Assembly: GCA_900142905.1 (NCBI GenBank)
Contig: FSRV01000002.1
Location: 1,736,001 to 1,800,000, forward strand
Length of the DNA: 64,000 bases
Reading direction: 5' to 3'
Source: Burkholderia sp. GAS332
GTDB lineage: Bacteria; Pseudomonadota; Gammaproteobacteria; Burkholderiales; Burkholderiaceae
The stretch's first letter is position 1. Each line of letters opens with the position of its first letter. The position numbers and the translations under genes were made by a program. The notes under the pieces are model-generated. The model was not told the origin of the DNA, made no database searches, and saw nothing but the letters and a program-made list of their open reading frames with translations. Below, piece after piece: positions 16,790 to 25,905 of the stretch.

Positions 16790-18513
16790 GACGAGGCGCC
16801 TCCGGTATCGCCAGTGCTGCCCTTGCTCTCATTGGCCGCGGCCGTGCGGGCCGCATCCTCTTCCTGCAACTTGCGCCACAGAATCTTGCCACTCCCCGAC
16901 TTGGGCAGCGACGTCACGAACTCGACAATGCGCGGCGCCTTGTAAGACGCCATCTGCTCATGGGACCAGTCGATGATCTCCTGCTCGCTGATCGTGCCGG
17001 CATGCGCCGCGGCGGGCACCACCAGCGCCTTGACCGTCTCACCGCGCTTCACGTCCTTCACGCCAATCACGCACACCTCCTGAATCGCGGGATGCCGGTA
17101 CATCAGCGCCTCGACTTCAGCGGGCCAGACCTTGTAGCCCGATGCGTTGATCATGCGTTTGAGGCGATCGGTCATGAAAAAATATCCGTCCTCGTCGATA
17201 TGACCGAGGTCGCCGGTACGTAGAAAACGCTTGCCGTCTAGTTGGATAAACGCTTCGTCATTCGCCTTGGGATTGCGCCAGTAGCCTTGCATCACCTGCG
17301 GCGCGTTCACGACGATCTCGCCGGTCTCGCCTTGCGGCAGTTCCTGCAGCGTGACCGGATCGATCACCCGCGAGTCCACGTCGAACACCGGGATGCCCAG
17401 GCACTGCGGCTTCGGCCGATGCGGCGGATTGATGTGCGTGCCCGCAATCGTCTCGGACATGCCATAGCCTTCGACGTAGTCGAGCCCGGTCAACGACTTG
17501 AGCTTTCTGGCAATCGCATCCGGCATTGCCGCGCCGCCGCCACGCGCGCCCGTCAGGCTCGACAGATCGTATTCGCCGAGCTTCGGGTTCGACAGAAAAT
17601 CGACCATCATCGCGGTGATCGATTGCCACGCGGTGACGCGATATTTCTGCATGCACAGCGCCGCGGCTTCCCGATCCCAACGCGGCAACACGACGATCGT
17701 GGCGGCCGAGTACACCGCGCTGTTCATGCCGCCCTGCATGCCGGTCACGTGAAAGAACGGCAAGATCGATAGAAAAACCCCGTCCGATGGCGCCGAGAAC
17801 CAGACGCAGCCGCCGAGCAGCGTGCTCGTCACGCTGCGGTGCGTATGCATGCAGCCTTTCGGCTTGCCGGTGGTGCCTGACGTGTACGGCATTACGCACA
17901 GATCGTCGGGGCCGGTGGTGAGCGGACCGGGTGCGATACGCCGTTCGAGCACCTGACACCAGGGCGTGACGCCGGGAATATCGAAGGTCTTGCGCGGCGC
18001 CGCCACGAATTCCGGCACGGCAAACGGCGATGGCCGCTTCAGGTAATCGCTATACGTCGCGACGATTGCGTGCTCGATGCCGTGACCGGGCCCTGATCCG
18101 ATCAGTGGCTCGACGTTCGCGAACAGACATTGCGGCGCGATGATCGTGGTCGCCCCGCTGTCCTCGACGTAATGCGCCAGCTCGCCGCTCATGTTCATCG
18201 GATTGACCGGCACCACGACGGCGTTCGCACGCAGGATCCCGTAGTAAGCGATGATCCATTGCGGGCTGTTCTGCATGTAGAGCAGCACGCGATCGCCGGC
18301 CTTGACGTGGCATTCCTGCTGAAGAAATCCGGCGATGCGCTCGGTTTCGTCCTTGAACTCGCCGAACGTAACCGGCGTGTCGTAGAAGATGATGAACGGC
18401 TTATGAGGAAAACGCGCCGCCGACACCTCGGCGTTATAGAAAATGTTGGTTTCAGGCAGCGTCAGATGCTTTGGCACTTGCGGCGGCCAATTCGGGTGAT
18501 GGCGTTCGTTCAT
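16786..18513 (-). CDS. AMP-forming acyl-CoA ligase (second), FadD/AlkK-like
   Basis: 575 residues. The P-loop is MPYTSGTTGKPKGC, A5 is EGYGMSET, A7 is RFLRTGDLGHIDEDGYF, A8 is DRLKRMINASGYKVWP and the catalytic Lys lies in PKSGSGKILWRKL. The frame is open upstream, but MNERHHPNWPPQVPKHL at 18513 follows CAGGAGACACTG and fits the family start. Its C-terminal 30 residues are a Ser/Gly/Ala tail of no clear role. It is most like medium/long-chain fatty-acid CoA ligases. It is coupled to the downstream ligase and follows an acyl-CoA dehydrogenase gene. Confidence 0.87.
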   Translation of the reverse strand: MNERHHPNWPPQVPKHLTLPETNIFYNAEVSAARFPHKPFIIFYDTPVTFGEFKDETERIAGFLQQECHVKAGDRVLLYMQNSPQWIIAYYGILRANAVVVPVNPMNMSGELAHYVEDSGATTIIAPQCLFANVEPLIGSGPGHGIEHAIVATYSDYLKRPSPFAVPEFVAAPRKTFDIPGVTPWCQVLERRIAPGPLTTGPDDLCVMPYTSGTTGKPKGCMHTHRSVTSTLLGGCVWFSAPSDGVFLSILPFFHVTGMQGGMNSAVYSAATIVVLPRWDREAAALCMQKYRVTAWQSITAMMVDFLSNPKLGEYDLSSLTGARGGGAAMPDAIARKLKSLTGLDYVEGYGMSETIAGTHINPPHRPKPQCLGIPVFDVDSRVIDPVTLQELPQGETGEIVVNAPQVMQGYWRNPKANDEAFIQLDGKRFLRTGDLGHIDEDGYFFMTDRLKRMINASGYKVWPAEVEALMYRHPAIQEVCVIGVKDVKRGETVKALVVPAAAHAGTISEQEIIDWSHEQMASYKAPRIVEFVTSLPKSGSGKILWRKLQEEDAARTAAANESKGSTGDTGGASS

Positions 18514-18646
18514 CAGTGTCTCCTGCCTTACTGTCTGTGCGCGTGTCTGTGCGCGTTTCACACGGAGGGTGCGCGCTTCGTTGACATCCGCCGCGTGACG
18601 GACGCGGCTGGTTAGTGAGTCATAGGAACCAAGGGAATCGGCGGCT

Positions 18647-19873
18647 TCACAAACGCCCGAGGTGGCGCCCAAGCTCCATCTTCGCGATGGCGTTACGGTG
18701 CACCTCGTCGGGCCCGTCCGCAAAACGCAGCGTGCGCGAGCTTGCATATGCGCGCGCAAGACCAAAGTCGTCGCTGACCGCGCCGCCGCCGTGCACCTGC
18801 ATGGCCCAGTCGATCACCTGACACGCCATGCTCGGCGCGACCACCTTGATCATGGCGATCTCCTGGCGCGCGTCCTTGTTGCCGACCGTATCCATCTTGT
18901 GTGCCGCGTTCAGCACCAGAAAACGCGTCTGGTCGATCATGATGCGTGCATTCGCGATCCGTTCGCGCGTGACACCCTGGTCGGCAATCGGCCGGCCAAA
19001 CGCTACGCGGTCCAGCGAGCGGCGGCACATCGATTCGAGCGCGCGCTCAGCGCGTCCGATCAAGCGCATGCAGTGATGGATGCGGCCCGGCCCGAGCCGT
19101 CCTTGTGCGATCTCGAAGCCGCGGCCCTCGCCGAGCAACATATTGCTGGCCGGCACTCGCACGTTTTCGAAGGAGATTTCGGCGTGGCCGTGCGGTGCAT
19201 CGTCATAACCGAATACCGGCAGGTGACGCAGCACCTTCACGCCCGGCGTGTCCATCGGCACCAGAATCATCGACTGCTGCTGATGCCGGTTGGTGTGATC
19301 CGGATTGGACTTGCCCATGAAGATGAGCACCTTGCAGCGCGGATCGTTCGCGCCCGAGGTCCACCATTTGCGGCCGTTCAGAATGTAATCGCCGCCGTCG
19401 CGTTCAATGCGTGCTTCGATATTAGTCGCATCTGACGACGCCACATCCGGCTCCGTCATCGCAAAGGCCGAGCGGATCGTGCCATCGAGCAACGGCAGCA
19501 GCCATTGCTGTTGCTGCTCGGGCGTGGCGTAACGCACCAGCGTTTCCATGTTGCCCGTGTCCGGCGCCGAGCAGTTGAACGGCTCCGCACCGATATGCGA
19601 GCGCCCCATGATTTCGCACAGCGGCGCATATTCGAGGTTGGTGAGCCCCGCACCGTATTTCGACTCGGGCAGAAACAGGTTCCACAATCCTACGGCCTTC
19701 GCCTTCTGTTTCAATTCCTCGATAACCGGCGCGGGCTGCCACCGGTTACCGGAATCGCGTGCGGCGTCCATCTGCGCTTCGAAGATCGCCTCGGCCGGAT
19801 ACACGTACTCGTCCATGAAAGCGTTCAGGCGCTGCTGCAAACTCTTGACCTTGTCCGAGTGCTGAAAATCCAT
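18647..19873 (-). CDS. Acyl-CoA dehydrogenase (about 400-residue class)
   Basis: 408 residues with the three-domain acyl-CoA dehydrogenase layout. [15 protein letters not shown] is the FAD/substrate loop, [20 protein letters not shown] opens the C-terminal helical domain and [30 protein letters not shown] is the cofactor-binding end. The ending ([17 protein letters not shown]) and overall look resemble the ACAD10/11 branch of the family rather than short-chain dehydrogenases. The ATG at 19873 has GGAGACACCG just upstream. It oxidises an acyl-CoA to the enoyl-CoA, passing electrons to ETF. Confidence 0.87.
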   Translation of the reverse strand: MDFQHSDKVKSLQQRLNAFMDEYVYPAEAIFEAQMDAARDSGNRWQPAPVIEELKQKAKAVGLWNLFLPESKYGAGLTNLEYAPLCEIMGRSHIGAEPFNCSAPDTGNMETLVRYATPEQQQQWLLPLLDGTIRSAFAMTEPDVASSDATNIEARIERDGGDYILNGRKWWTSGANDPRCKVLIFMGKSNPDHTNRHQQQSMILVPMDTPGVKVLRHLPVFGYDDAPHGHAEISFENVRVPASNMLLGEGRGFEIAQGRLGPGRIHHCMRLIGRAERALESMCRRSLDRVAFGRPIADQGVTRERIANARIMIDQTRFLVLNAAHKMDTVGNKDARQEIAMIKVVAPSMACQVIDWAMQVHGGGAVSDDFGLARAYASSRTLRFADGPDEVHRNAIAKMELGRHLGRL

Positions 19874-19883
19874 GCGGTGTCTC

Positions 19884-19981
19884 CTGTCGACTGGAGTTAG
19901 CGCTTTAGCGCTTACTCTAGTCCCATGCAAAGCTGTCGACCGGAGTTAGCGCTTTAGCGCTTACTCCAGTCCCATGCAAAG
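19884..19981. repeat. 49-bp tandem duplication containing a hairpin element
   Basis: Two copies (19884-19932 and 19933-19981) differ at only two positions. Each holds GGAGTTAGCGCT and AGCGCTTACTCC halves (one copy CTC) that form a near-perfect inverted repeat around TTAGCGCTTTAGCGCTTA. It lies between the SDR and acyl-CoA dehydrogenase genes of the same operon, just upstream of the dehydrogenase ribosome site. It could form two stacked hairpins in the mRNA. Confidence 0.9.
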
Positions 19982-20042
19982 CTGTTTTTGTGCGTAAACG
20001 CAGCGCGCCTGGGACCTCGCACTGCGCCTCGAATCCGCTCAG

Positions 20043-20816
20043 TCAGACAATGATCGAGCCGCCGTCCACCGCGAAATACTGGCCCGTGATATGGCGCGAC
20101 GCTTCACTCGCGAGGAACACGACCGGGCCTTTGAGATCCTCGTCGCCGCCGAGTCGCTGCAAAGGCGTACGCGAAACGATGGTGCCTTCGAGTTTGTCGA
20201 GCAACCCCGCCGACATCTTCGACGGGAAAAAGCCCGGGCAGATCGCGTTGACGTTGATGTTGTACTTGCCCCATTCCGCCGCGAGCGCCCGCGTGAAGTT
20301 GATCGCCGCGGCCTTGGACGTGTTGTACGCAATCGTGTTCATGCCGGGCGGCGAACCCTTCAGACCCGCCACCGAGGCGATGTTGATGATCTTGCCGGCG
20401 CGGCGCGCGATCATGCTGCGTTTACCGACTTCGCGAGCGACAAAAAACGGCGCATGGACGTTCAGGTTCATCACCTTGTGCCACGCTTCGTCGGGATAAT
20501 CTTCAGCCGGTGCGCCCCACGTCGCGCCCGCGTTATTCACGAGAATGTCGATGCTGCCATGCAGGCCGAGCACTTCATCCACGAGCCCGGGAATCCCCTC
20601 GAAGCGCTGCAGATCGTTCACCACCGTCTGCACTGCGATACCGCGACTTTCCAGATGCGTTTTCGCCTCGGCAAGTTCGTCGGCCTTGCGCGCGGTGATC
20701 GCCACGCGGCAGCCCATTTCCCCCAGCGCCTCGGCCATTTGCAGGCCTAGCCCGCGAGAGCCTCCGGTGATCAGTGCAACCTTGCCGTCCAGTTGAAACA
20801 GGTCTTTCACAGACAT
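20043..20816 (-). CDS. SDR-family oxidoreductase
   Basis: 257 residues, a textbook classical SDR. ITGGSRGLG is the cofactor loop, TARKAD suggests NADP, NNAGATWG follows, IINIASVAG holds the catalytic serine and YNTSKAAAINFTRAL the Tyr/Lys pair. It ends with the tetramer-type YFAVDGGSIIV. GGAGGAG precedes the ATG at 20816. It is the first gene of the minus-strand catabolic operon and has its own recognisable promoter at 20874-20902. Confidence 0.88.
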   Translation of the reverse strand: MSVKDLFQLDGKVALITGGSRGLGLQMAEALGEMGCRVAITARKADELAEAKTHLESRGIAVQTVVNDLQRFEGIPGLVDEVLGLHGSIDILVNNAGATWGAPAEDYPDEAWHKVMNLNVHAPFFVAREVGKRSMIARRAGKIINIASVAGLKGSPPGMNTIAYNTSKAAAINFTRALAAEWGKYNINVNAICPGFFPSKMSAGLLDKLEGTIVSRTPLQRLGGDEDLKGPVVFLASEASRHITGQYFAVDGGSIIV

Positions 20817-20837
20817 TACGCCGCTCCTCCAGGTTGT

Positions 20838-20850
20838 TCTGCAATGCAGA
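20838..20850. promoter_or_regulatory. TCTGCAATGCAGA palindrome, shared operator
   Basis: A perfect 6-1-6 inverted repeat identical in core to the sites at 7504-7520 and 9241-9251. Here it lies between the minus-strand SDR promoter and that gene's start codon, about 23 bases after the predicted transcription start. A bound protein would therefore repress. It is also in the divergent leader of the plus-strand acyl-CoA dehydrogenase. Confidence 0.6.
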
Positions 20851-20873
20851 CTTCTATTCCAGATTTGCTGACC

Positions 20874-20902
20874 ATCATACGTGCCGAAATTCGCCGTGTA
20901 AA
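20874..20902 (-). promoter_or_regulatory. Sigma-70 promoter for the catabolic operon
   Basis: Read on the minus strand, TTTACA (20902-20897) and TATGAT (20879-20874) are separated by exactly 17 bases. Transcription would start near 20867, about 50 bases before the SDR start codon, and read through the SDR, dehydrogenase, two ligases and second SDR. Confidence 0.65.
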
Positions 20903-21081
20903 TAAAAGCACGCTCATTCACTTTTGATTTAAACTGACACGCATCGTCGATGGGCGGGTCATCGGGACTTACCCGAATGCCGCACTTTTCAATCGAGCCG
21001 CGTCTATGCGATTTCGTGGGTTTCCGCGCGTTTCGCGTCATTGTTCTGCATAGCGGCTCACCTTTGGACAGGTCTTCTCCC

Positions 21082-22887
21082 ATGCAAGATGCGCTGATCA
21101 TCAACTCGCGTGATCTGGAATTCCAGTTGTTCGAAGTCCTCGAGGCCGAGACGCTCACGCAGCGCGCGCGCCACGCCGACCATAGCCGCGAGACCTTCAA
21201 CGCGGCACTCGAAACCGCGCATGCGGTCGCCGCCGAAAAGTTCGCGCCGCACAATCGCCTCTCGGACGAGCACGAACCGCAATTCGACGGCCAACGCGTC
21301 ACGATGCCTGCCGAGGTGAAGGACGCACTCGACGCGTTCCGCTCCGCCGGCTTCCTCGCCGCGGGCAAAGATTACGAATGGGGCGGCATGCAGTTGCCCT
21401 CGGTGATTTCCTTCGCGTGCCTGTCGCTCTTCAAGAGTGCCAACATCGCCACCTCGTCTTACGCGATGCTGACCACGGCGAATGCGAACGTGATCGAACG
21501 TTTCGGCAGCGCCGCGCAAAAGCGCAAGTATCTGCAGGCGTTATTCGAAGGCCGCGCGTTCGGCACGATGGCGCTGACCGAGCCGCAAGCGGGCTCGAGC
21601 CTCTCGGATCTCGTCACCAGTGCAACGCCCAATGAAGACGGCACCTATTCGATCCGCGGCAACAAGATTTTCATTTCGGGCGGCGATCACGAACTGAGCG
21701 AGAACATCGTCCACCTGGTGCTGGCGCGCATTCCCGGCGGGCCGCCGGGCGTCAAAGGCATCTCGCTCTTCACCGTGCCGAAGTTCCACGTGAATGACGA
21801 CGGCAGCCTCGGCGCGCGTAACGACGTCGCGCTCGCGGGGCTGATTCACAAGATGGGCTGGCGCGGCACCACGTCGACGATGCTGTCGTTCGGCGAACGC
21901 GGCGAATGCATTGGCGAACTGGTGGGCGAACCGCATCACGGTCTCGCTTACATGTTCCACATGATGAATGAGGCACGTATCGGCGTCGGTCTCGGCGCGG
22001 TCATGCTCGGCTATCGTGGCTATCTGGCATCGCTCGATTACGCACGCGAACGCCCACAGGGGCGGCGGCCGGACAACAAGAACCCGCTCGATCCGCAATT
22101 GCCGCTGATCGAACATGCCGACGTGCGCCGCATGCTGCTCGCACAAAAGGCCTATGTGGAAGGCGGCTACGCGCTGTGCCTGTACGCGGCACGCCTCGTC
22201 GATGAACAGAACACCGGTGAGAGCGACACGGCGCGCGCCGAAGCGGGCCTGCTGCTCGATCTGCTGACGCCTATCGTGAAGTCGTGGCCGTCACAGTGGT
22301 GTCTTGAAGCGAATAGCCTGGCGATCCAGATTCACGGCGGCTACGGCTATACGCGTGAATATCCGGTTGAGCAGTTCTACCGCGACAACCGCCTGAACTT
22401 GATTCACGAAGGCACGCACGGCATCCAGGCGCTCGATCTGCTCGGCCGCAAAGTCGTAATGAAACAGGGTGCCGCGCTCAAGCAGCTGGAGCGTGAAATC
22501 CACCGCAGCGTTGAATCAGCGCGCGCGCATCTGGCGCTGCAAGCGCATGCCGATTCGCTCAGCAAGGCATGGAGCGAATTGACCAGTACGGTCGAAGCCT
22601 TATTGCCCACGCTGGCCAGCGAAAGCGAACGCGCGCTTGCCAACGCGAATGCCTTTCTCGAAGCATTCGGCCATATCGTGATTGCGTGGACGTGGCTGCG
22701 GCAGGCGATCGTTGCGAGCGCCGCGTTGCCAGGAGCGAAAAGCGAAGCCGACGGTGACTTCTATCGCGGCAAGCTGCATGCGTGCCAATGGTTCTTCCGC
22801 TGGGAATTGCCGCGCGTTTCGCTGATGCTTGCCACGCTGCGCAGTCTCGACGATACGACGCTCAGCATGGCGCCTCGGTGGTTCTGA
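21082..22887 (+). CDS. Long acyl-CoA dehydrogenase (about 600 residues, DmdC-like)
   Basis: 601 residues, about 200 longer than ordinary acyl-CoA dehydrogenases. The core has FGTMALTEPQAGSSLSDL, HKMGWRGTTSTML and the cofactor end IQIHGGYGYTREYPVEQFYRDNRLNLIHEGTHGIQALDLLGRK. The extra C-terminal helical domain begins about residue 470, as in 3-methylmercaptopropionyl-CoA dehydrogenase (DmdC) and related enzymes. The frame is open upstream, but MQDALIINSRDLEFQLFEVL at 21082 matches the family start. It is divergent from the SDR-ligase operon and shares its control region. The substrate is unknown. Confidence 0.87.
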   Translation: MQDALIINSRDLEFQLFEVLEAETLTQRARHADHSRETFNAALETAHAVAAEKFAPHNRLSDEHEPQFDGQRVTMPAEVKDALDAFRSAGFLAAGKDYEWGGMQLPSVISFACLSLFKSANIATSSYAMLTTANANVIERFGSAAQKRKYLQALFEGRAFGTMALTEPQAGSSLSDLVTSATPNEDGTYSIRGNKIFISGGDHELSENIVHLVLARIPGGPPGVKGISLFTVPKFHVNDDGSLGARNDVALAGLIHKMGWRGTTSTMLSFGERGECIGELVGEPHHGLAYMFHMMNEARIGVGLGAVMLGYRGYLASLDYARERPQGRRPDNKNPLDPQLPLIEHADVRRMLLAQKAYVEGGYALCLYAARLVDEQNTGESDTARAEAGLLLDLLTPIVKSWPSQWCLEANSLAIQIHGGYGYTREYPVEQFYRDNRLNLIHEGTHGIQALDLLGRKVVMKQGAALKQLEREIHRSVESARAHLALQAHADSLSKAWSELTSTVEALLPTLASESERALANANAFLEAFGHIVIAWTWLRQAIVASAALPGAKSEADGDFYRGKLHACQWFFRWELPRVSLMLATLRSLDDTTLSMAPRWF

Positions 22888-22929
22888 GTGCTGCGGCTCG
22901 ATGCGGCTCTCGATGCCGCTTCATCCCCC

Positions 22930-23823
22930 TCAATGCGATAGCGCGATTTCCAGTTGCGTCACCACGTCGATCAGGCGTGGCCGCACTTCTTCAAGCAGGA
23001 ATTCCTTCGAGAGCTTGAATGAGGGGCCGCCGACATTGATCGCCATGATCGGCAGCTCACCGCCCGGCTGGAAAGCGCGCGCGATGCCGTTCACCTCTTT
23101 CTGCCAGTCCCCGAACGAAGTCGTCACGCCGAGCGTGCGGTAATCTTCGAGCGCGTTCTCGATGCCGCGGCGCGTTTTCGGCCACGCCACGTGATCGAGC
23201 TCACGCACCTGTTCCATGAAGCTGAGACGATCGTGTTCGGGGATCGCCGCAAGCCACGCGCGGCCGATCGCCGACGTGGCGACCGGAATACGCGAACCGA
23301 CTTCCAGCGTCAGCGTGAGCGCAACCGAGGCCCGGCAATTTTCCACGTAGATCATCGAGAGCCGGTCGCGCGTCCCCAACGACACGGTTGCGCCGACGAT
23401 GTCGGCCAATTCCTGCATCACCGGCCGGGCAATCTTGCGCACATCGAGCCGCGCCAGCATCGCGCTGCCCAGCGCAAGCGAAGCCGTGCCGAGCCGATAT
23501 TTGCCGCTCTCTTTCAGATGAATCAGATAGCCAAGCAGCGTGAGCGTATGAGTCAGGCGCGATACCGTCGATTTCGGCAGCTTGCAACGCAAGGCGAGTT
23601 CCTGATTGCTCAGCGATTTGTCGCCCGAGCGAAAACACGCCAGCACTTCGAGCCCACGCGCGAGTGCCGTGACGAAATGCCGGTCGTCCTTGTGCGCCTC
23701 GTGCGCCGTCCGGCTCGCGAGCTCTGTGTTTGCCCTGTCGGATGCAACCGGTGTGTGCGCAGCTTCGCCGGCGCTCGGACCGTCGGCCGGATTATCGATC
23801 GGGCTGTGATGGGTTTTGCTCAA
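22930..23823 (-). CDS. IclR-family transcriptional regulator
   Basis: 297 residues. A disordered N-terminal stretch of about 45 residues precedes the winged helix (ALARGLEVLACFRSGDKSLSNQELALRCKLPKSTVSRLTHTL). The IclR effector domain follows (YVENCRASVALTLTLEVGSRIPVATSAIGRAWLA). No ATG is available. A TTG at 23823, with GGAG 11 bases upstream, is my choice; an outer TTG at 23865 is possible. It lies at the end of the catabolic block and is the only regulator there. It is therefore the first candidate to bind the TGCA-N-TGCA palindromes, by context only. Confidence 0.85.
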   Translation of the reverse strand: MSKTHHSPIDNPADGPSAGEAAHTPVASDRANTELASRTAHEAHKDDRHFVTALARGLEVLACFRSGDKSLSNQELALRCKLPKSTVSRLTHTLTLLGYLIHLKESGKYRLGTASLALGSAMLARLDVRKIARPVMQELADIVGATVSLGTRDRLSMIYVENCRASVALTLTLEVGSRIPVATSAIGRAWLAAIPEHDRLSFMEQVRELDHVAWPKTRRGIENALEDYRTLGVTTSFGDWQKEVNGIARAFQPGGELPIMAINVGGPSFKLSKEFLLEEVRPRLIDVVTQLEIALSH

Positions 23824-23926
23824 AATGAAACGCGCTCCTGCGAAACGGCACCATCTGAAGGACAAACCGTGGCCCGGATCGAGGGTGATCGGGGCTGCGG
23901 AATTATAGACAAACGCAAACGGTCGC

Positions 23927-25186
23927 TCAGACTTCTTCTTTCGGCGCGGCCACTACCGGGCTGAAAAAATAGATGACCGCGCCGACCGCGAGCGGCACGA
24001 CGGTCACCGCGAACAGCGCCGCGTAAATTCCCGGGGTCGATAGATGCGCCTGTTTTGCGGCACCCGCAATCCAGCCGAAACAACTGCTGGTCAGCGCCAC
24101 GCCGAGAAAAACAAGGCTATTGAGCAGGCCCAAACCGAGCCCGATGCGGTGCGGGGCAATAATGGCGCGCGCTTGCGACATCACGAGCGGGTGGATCGAG
24201 CCGACTGAGAACAACACGCAGATCAACGCGACACTGACGACCCAGTTGCCATCCGGACTGACCGCGAGCACGAGCGCCGCCAGCACACCGGCGATCAGCC
24301 ACAGCAGCGAAATAAGCTTGGGCGCGCAGAACCGCACGGCCACAGGAATACAGAACGATGCGGCGATCCCGATCACGCTGGTGACGGTCATGGCATTACC
24401 GCGCGCGATGACATCGAAGCCGTAGATGTCAGCAAGATACGGCCCGCCCCATGAGGTACGGAACGTGCTGCCGACCGAGAGTGCGAGGCAAGCCGGCATC
24501 AAGGTCCAGAAGCCGGTGTACCGTTTCACGGCGCCTGCCGCGTGTTGTGACGCCGCGAGGTGTTGCTCATGCGCGGCGGCATCGCGCCGCCGCACGCAGA
24601 AAATGACGCCAAGCGTCGCGCATAGCATGGCGAGCGCTGCAGTGACCATCACCGGACGCCAGCCGAAGCTGGCCGTGGCCCGGCTCAGCGGAAACGCGGC
24701 TAGCAACGCACCCGCCATGCCGATCGCACTCGCCATCGTGACGGCGCGTACATTGCGCGTGCCGTGGCCGGTACGCAGTACGTAGTTGAGGAGCCCCATG
24801 AAGATCGGCGCGCAACCGAGTCCGATACCGGCTTGCGCGACGAGTGCAACGGTTGCGCTCGTCGTCATCGACAGGATGCCGGCGCACGCGGCGCCGATGC
24901 CCATCAGAAGCGCGGTGGGTCCGCGCACGCCGTAGCGGTCGAACATGATGCCGACCGGCAGTTGCGCGATCGCGAAGACAAGAAAGAACGAGCCCGCGAA
25001 CCAGCCGAACATTTGCGGCGAGAAATGGAAATCGCCGATCAGTTGCGTGGAGATCACAGCGATATAGCTGCGGAAAAATTGACTGAGCACGTAGCTGAAG
25101 GTCAGTGCCCACAAGCCGTAATCGATCGACGATGCCGCCGCCTCCGTGCGGGGTTCGTGGAGTTGTTGCTGTACGCCATCAGACAT
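23927..25186 (-). CDS. MFS transporter
   Basis: About 419 residues with twelve hydrophobic spans. LWALTFSYVLSQFFRSYIAVIS is the first helix, and the loop GIMFDRYGVRGPTALLMG is the MFS inter-helix motif D-R-x-G-x-R. Starts at 25186 (MSDGVQQQ), 25219 and 25237 are all possible; I chose 25186 because AAAGG lies about ten bases before it. It is upstream of, and codirectional with, the IclR gene (103-base gap). It may be a second carrier for the same pathway or an exporter; nothing in it names the substrate. Confidence 0.82.
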   Translation of the reverse strand: MSDGVQQQLHEPRTEAAASSIDYGLWALTFSYVLSQFFRSYIAVISTQLIGDFHFSPQMFGWFAGSFFLVFAIAQLPVGIMFDRYGVRGPTALLMGIGAACAGILSMTTSATVALVAQAGIGLGCAPIFMGLLNYVLRTGHGTRNVRAVTMASAIGMAGALLAAFPLSRATASFGWRPVMVTAALAMLCATLGVIFCVRRRDAAAHEQHLAASQHAAGAVKRYTGFWTLMPACLALSVGSTFRTSWGGPYLADIYGFDVIARGNAMTVTSVIGIAASFCIPVAVRFCAPKLISLLWLIAGVLAALVLAVSPDGNWVVSVALICVLFSVGSIHPLVMSQARAIIAPHRIGLGLGLLNSLVFLGVALTSSCFGWIAGAAKQAHLSTPGIYAALFAVTVVPLAVGAVIYFFSPVVAAPKEEV

Positions 25187-25423
25187 CTTCGCTGCGCCTT
25201 TGATGATCGAAGCCGCCATGATAGGCGAATCGGGCAACGGGCGGACAGGTCAGTTTTTTCAGCACTTGCGCGTTTGCTGGAGTATTGTTTAAGCGCGCTG
25301 GGAGCTTCACGGCGTCACTCTTCTACAAGACAGGGTGCTCCATGCGGGCGGCGAAGTGCTTGCAGGCGCGTGGTTTTTTGCATGCAACGATTCGAAATCA
25401 ACTTTTCGAGGAATGGAGAAAAC

Positions 25424-25798
25424 GTGAAAACAGTCAATCTATTGAAAGCGCTTGGCATCGCATTGTGTGTGGCGACTGCGTCCAGTGCCTATGCCCAATC
25501 GAGCGATGCGATGGCGGCGTCAGGCACCATGGCGGCGCCGACTACCAATCCTAAAGTCGTCAAGAAAGTGGACCGCAAGCTGGGTCTGGACGTGCGCAAG
25601 GCTTTGTCGAAAGCGCAGGGTTTCGATGTGTCGAACGTGTTTGTCCGGGCGCGCGGCGGCGCGGTGACGTTGACTGGAACGGTGCCCGATGGCGCGCAAA
25701 TCCCGCAAGCTGAGGAAATCGCCAAGGGCGTGGCAGGCGTGAAATCGGTGAACAACAAGCTGACGCTCGGCACGCAGGGCGGTGGCGGTGGGGGTTGA
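25424..25798 (+). CDS. Secreted BON-domain protein
   Basis: 124 residues starting at GTG (25424) with GGAGA seven bases before it. A signal peptide of about 24 residues ends AYAQ. The BON domain follows at about 45-115: RKLGLDVRKALSKAQGFDVSNVFVRARGGAVTLTGTVPDGAQIPQAEEIAKGVAGVKSVNNKL, with its conserved central G-x-V-x-L-x-G-x-V. The tail is six glycines. BON proteins bind the envelope or phospholipid and often respond to osmotic stress. No operon partner is visible. Confidence 0.8.
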   Translation: MKTVNLLKALGIALCVATASSAYAQSSDAMAASGTMAAPTTNPKVVKKVDRKLGLDVRKALSKAQGFDVSNVFVRARGGAVTLTGTVPDGAQIPQAEEIAKGVAGVKSVNNKLTLGTQGGGGGG

Positions 25799-25905
25799 TC
25801 GCGCTTGACGATTGATCCATGACGACAGGTTGCGATGGGTAGCGCCGCAAGCGTGAATCTGCGGCGGTGCCTATCGTCCTGGCATTGTCCTGGTATGTGA
25901 AACCG

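Noticed and set aside
25285..25423. Longer N-terminal extension of the BON-domain protein
   Set aside because: The in-frame upstream codons are unlike protein and would bury the signal peptide. The GTG at 25424 has a good ribosome site and places the signal peptide at the N-terminus.
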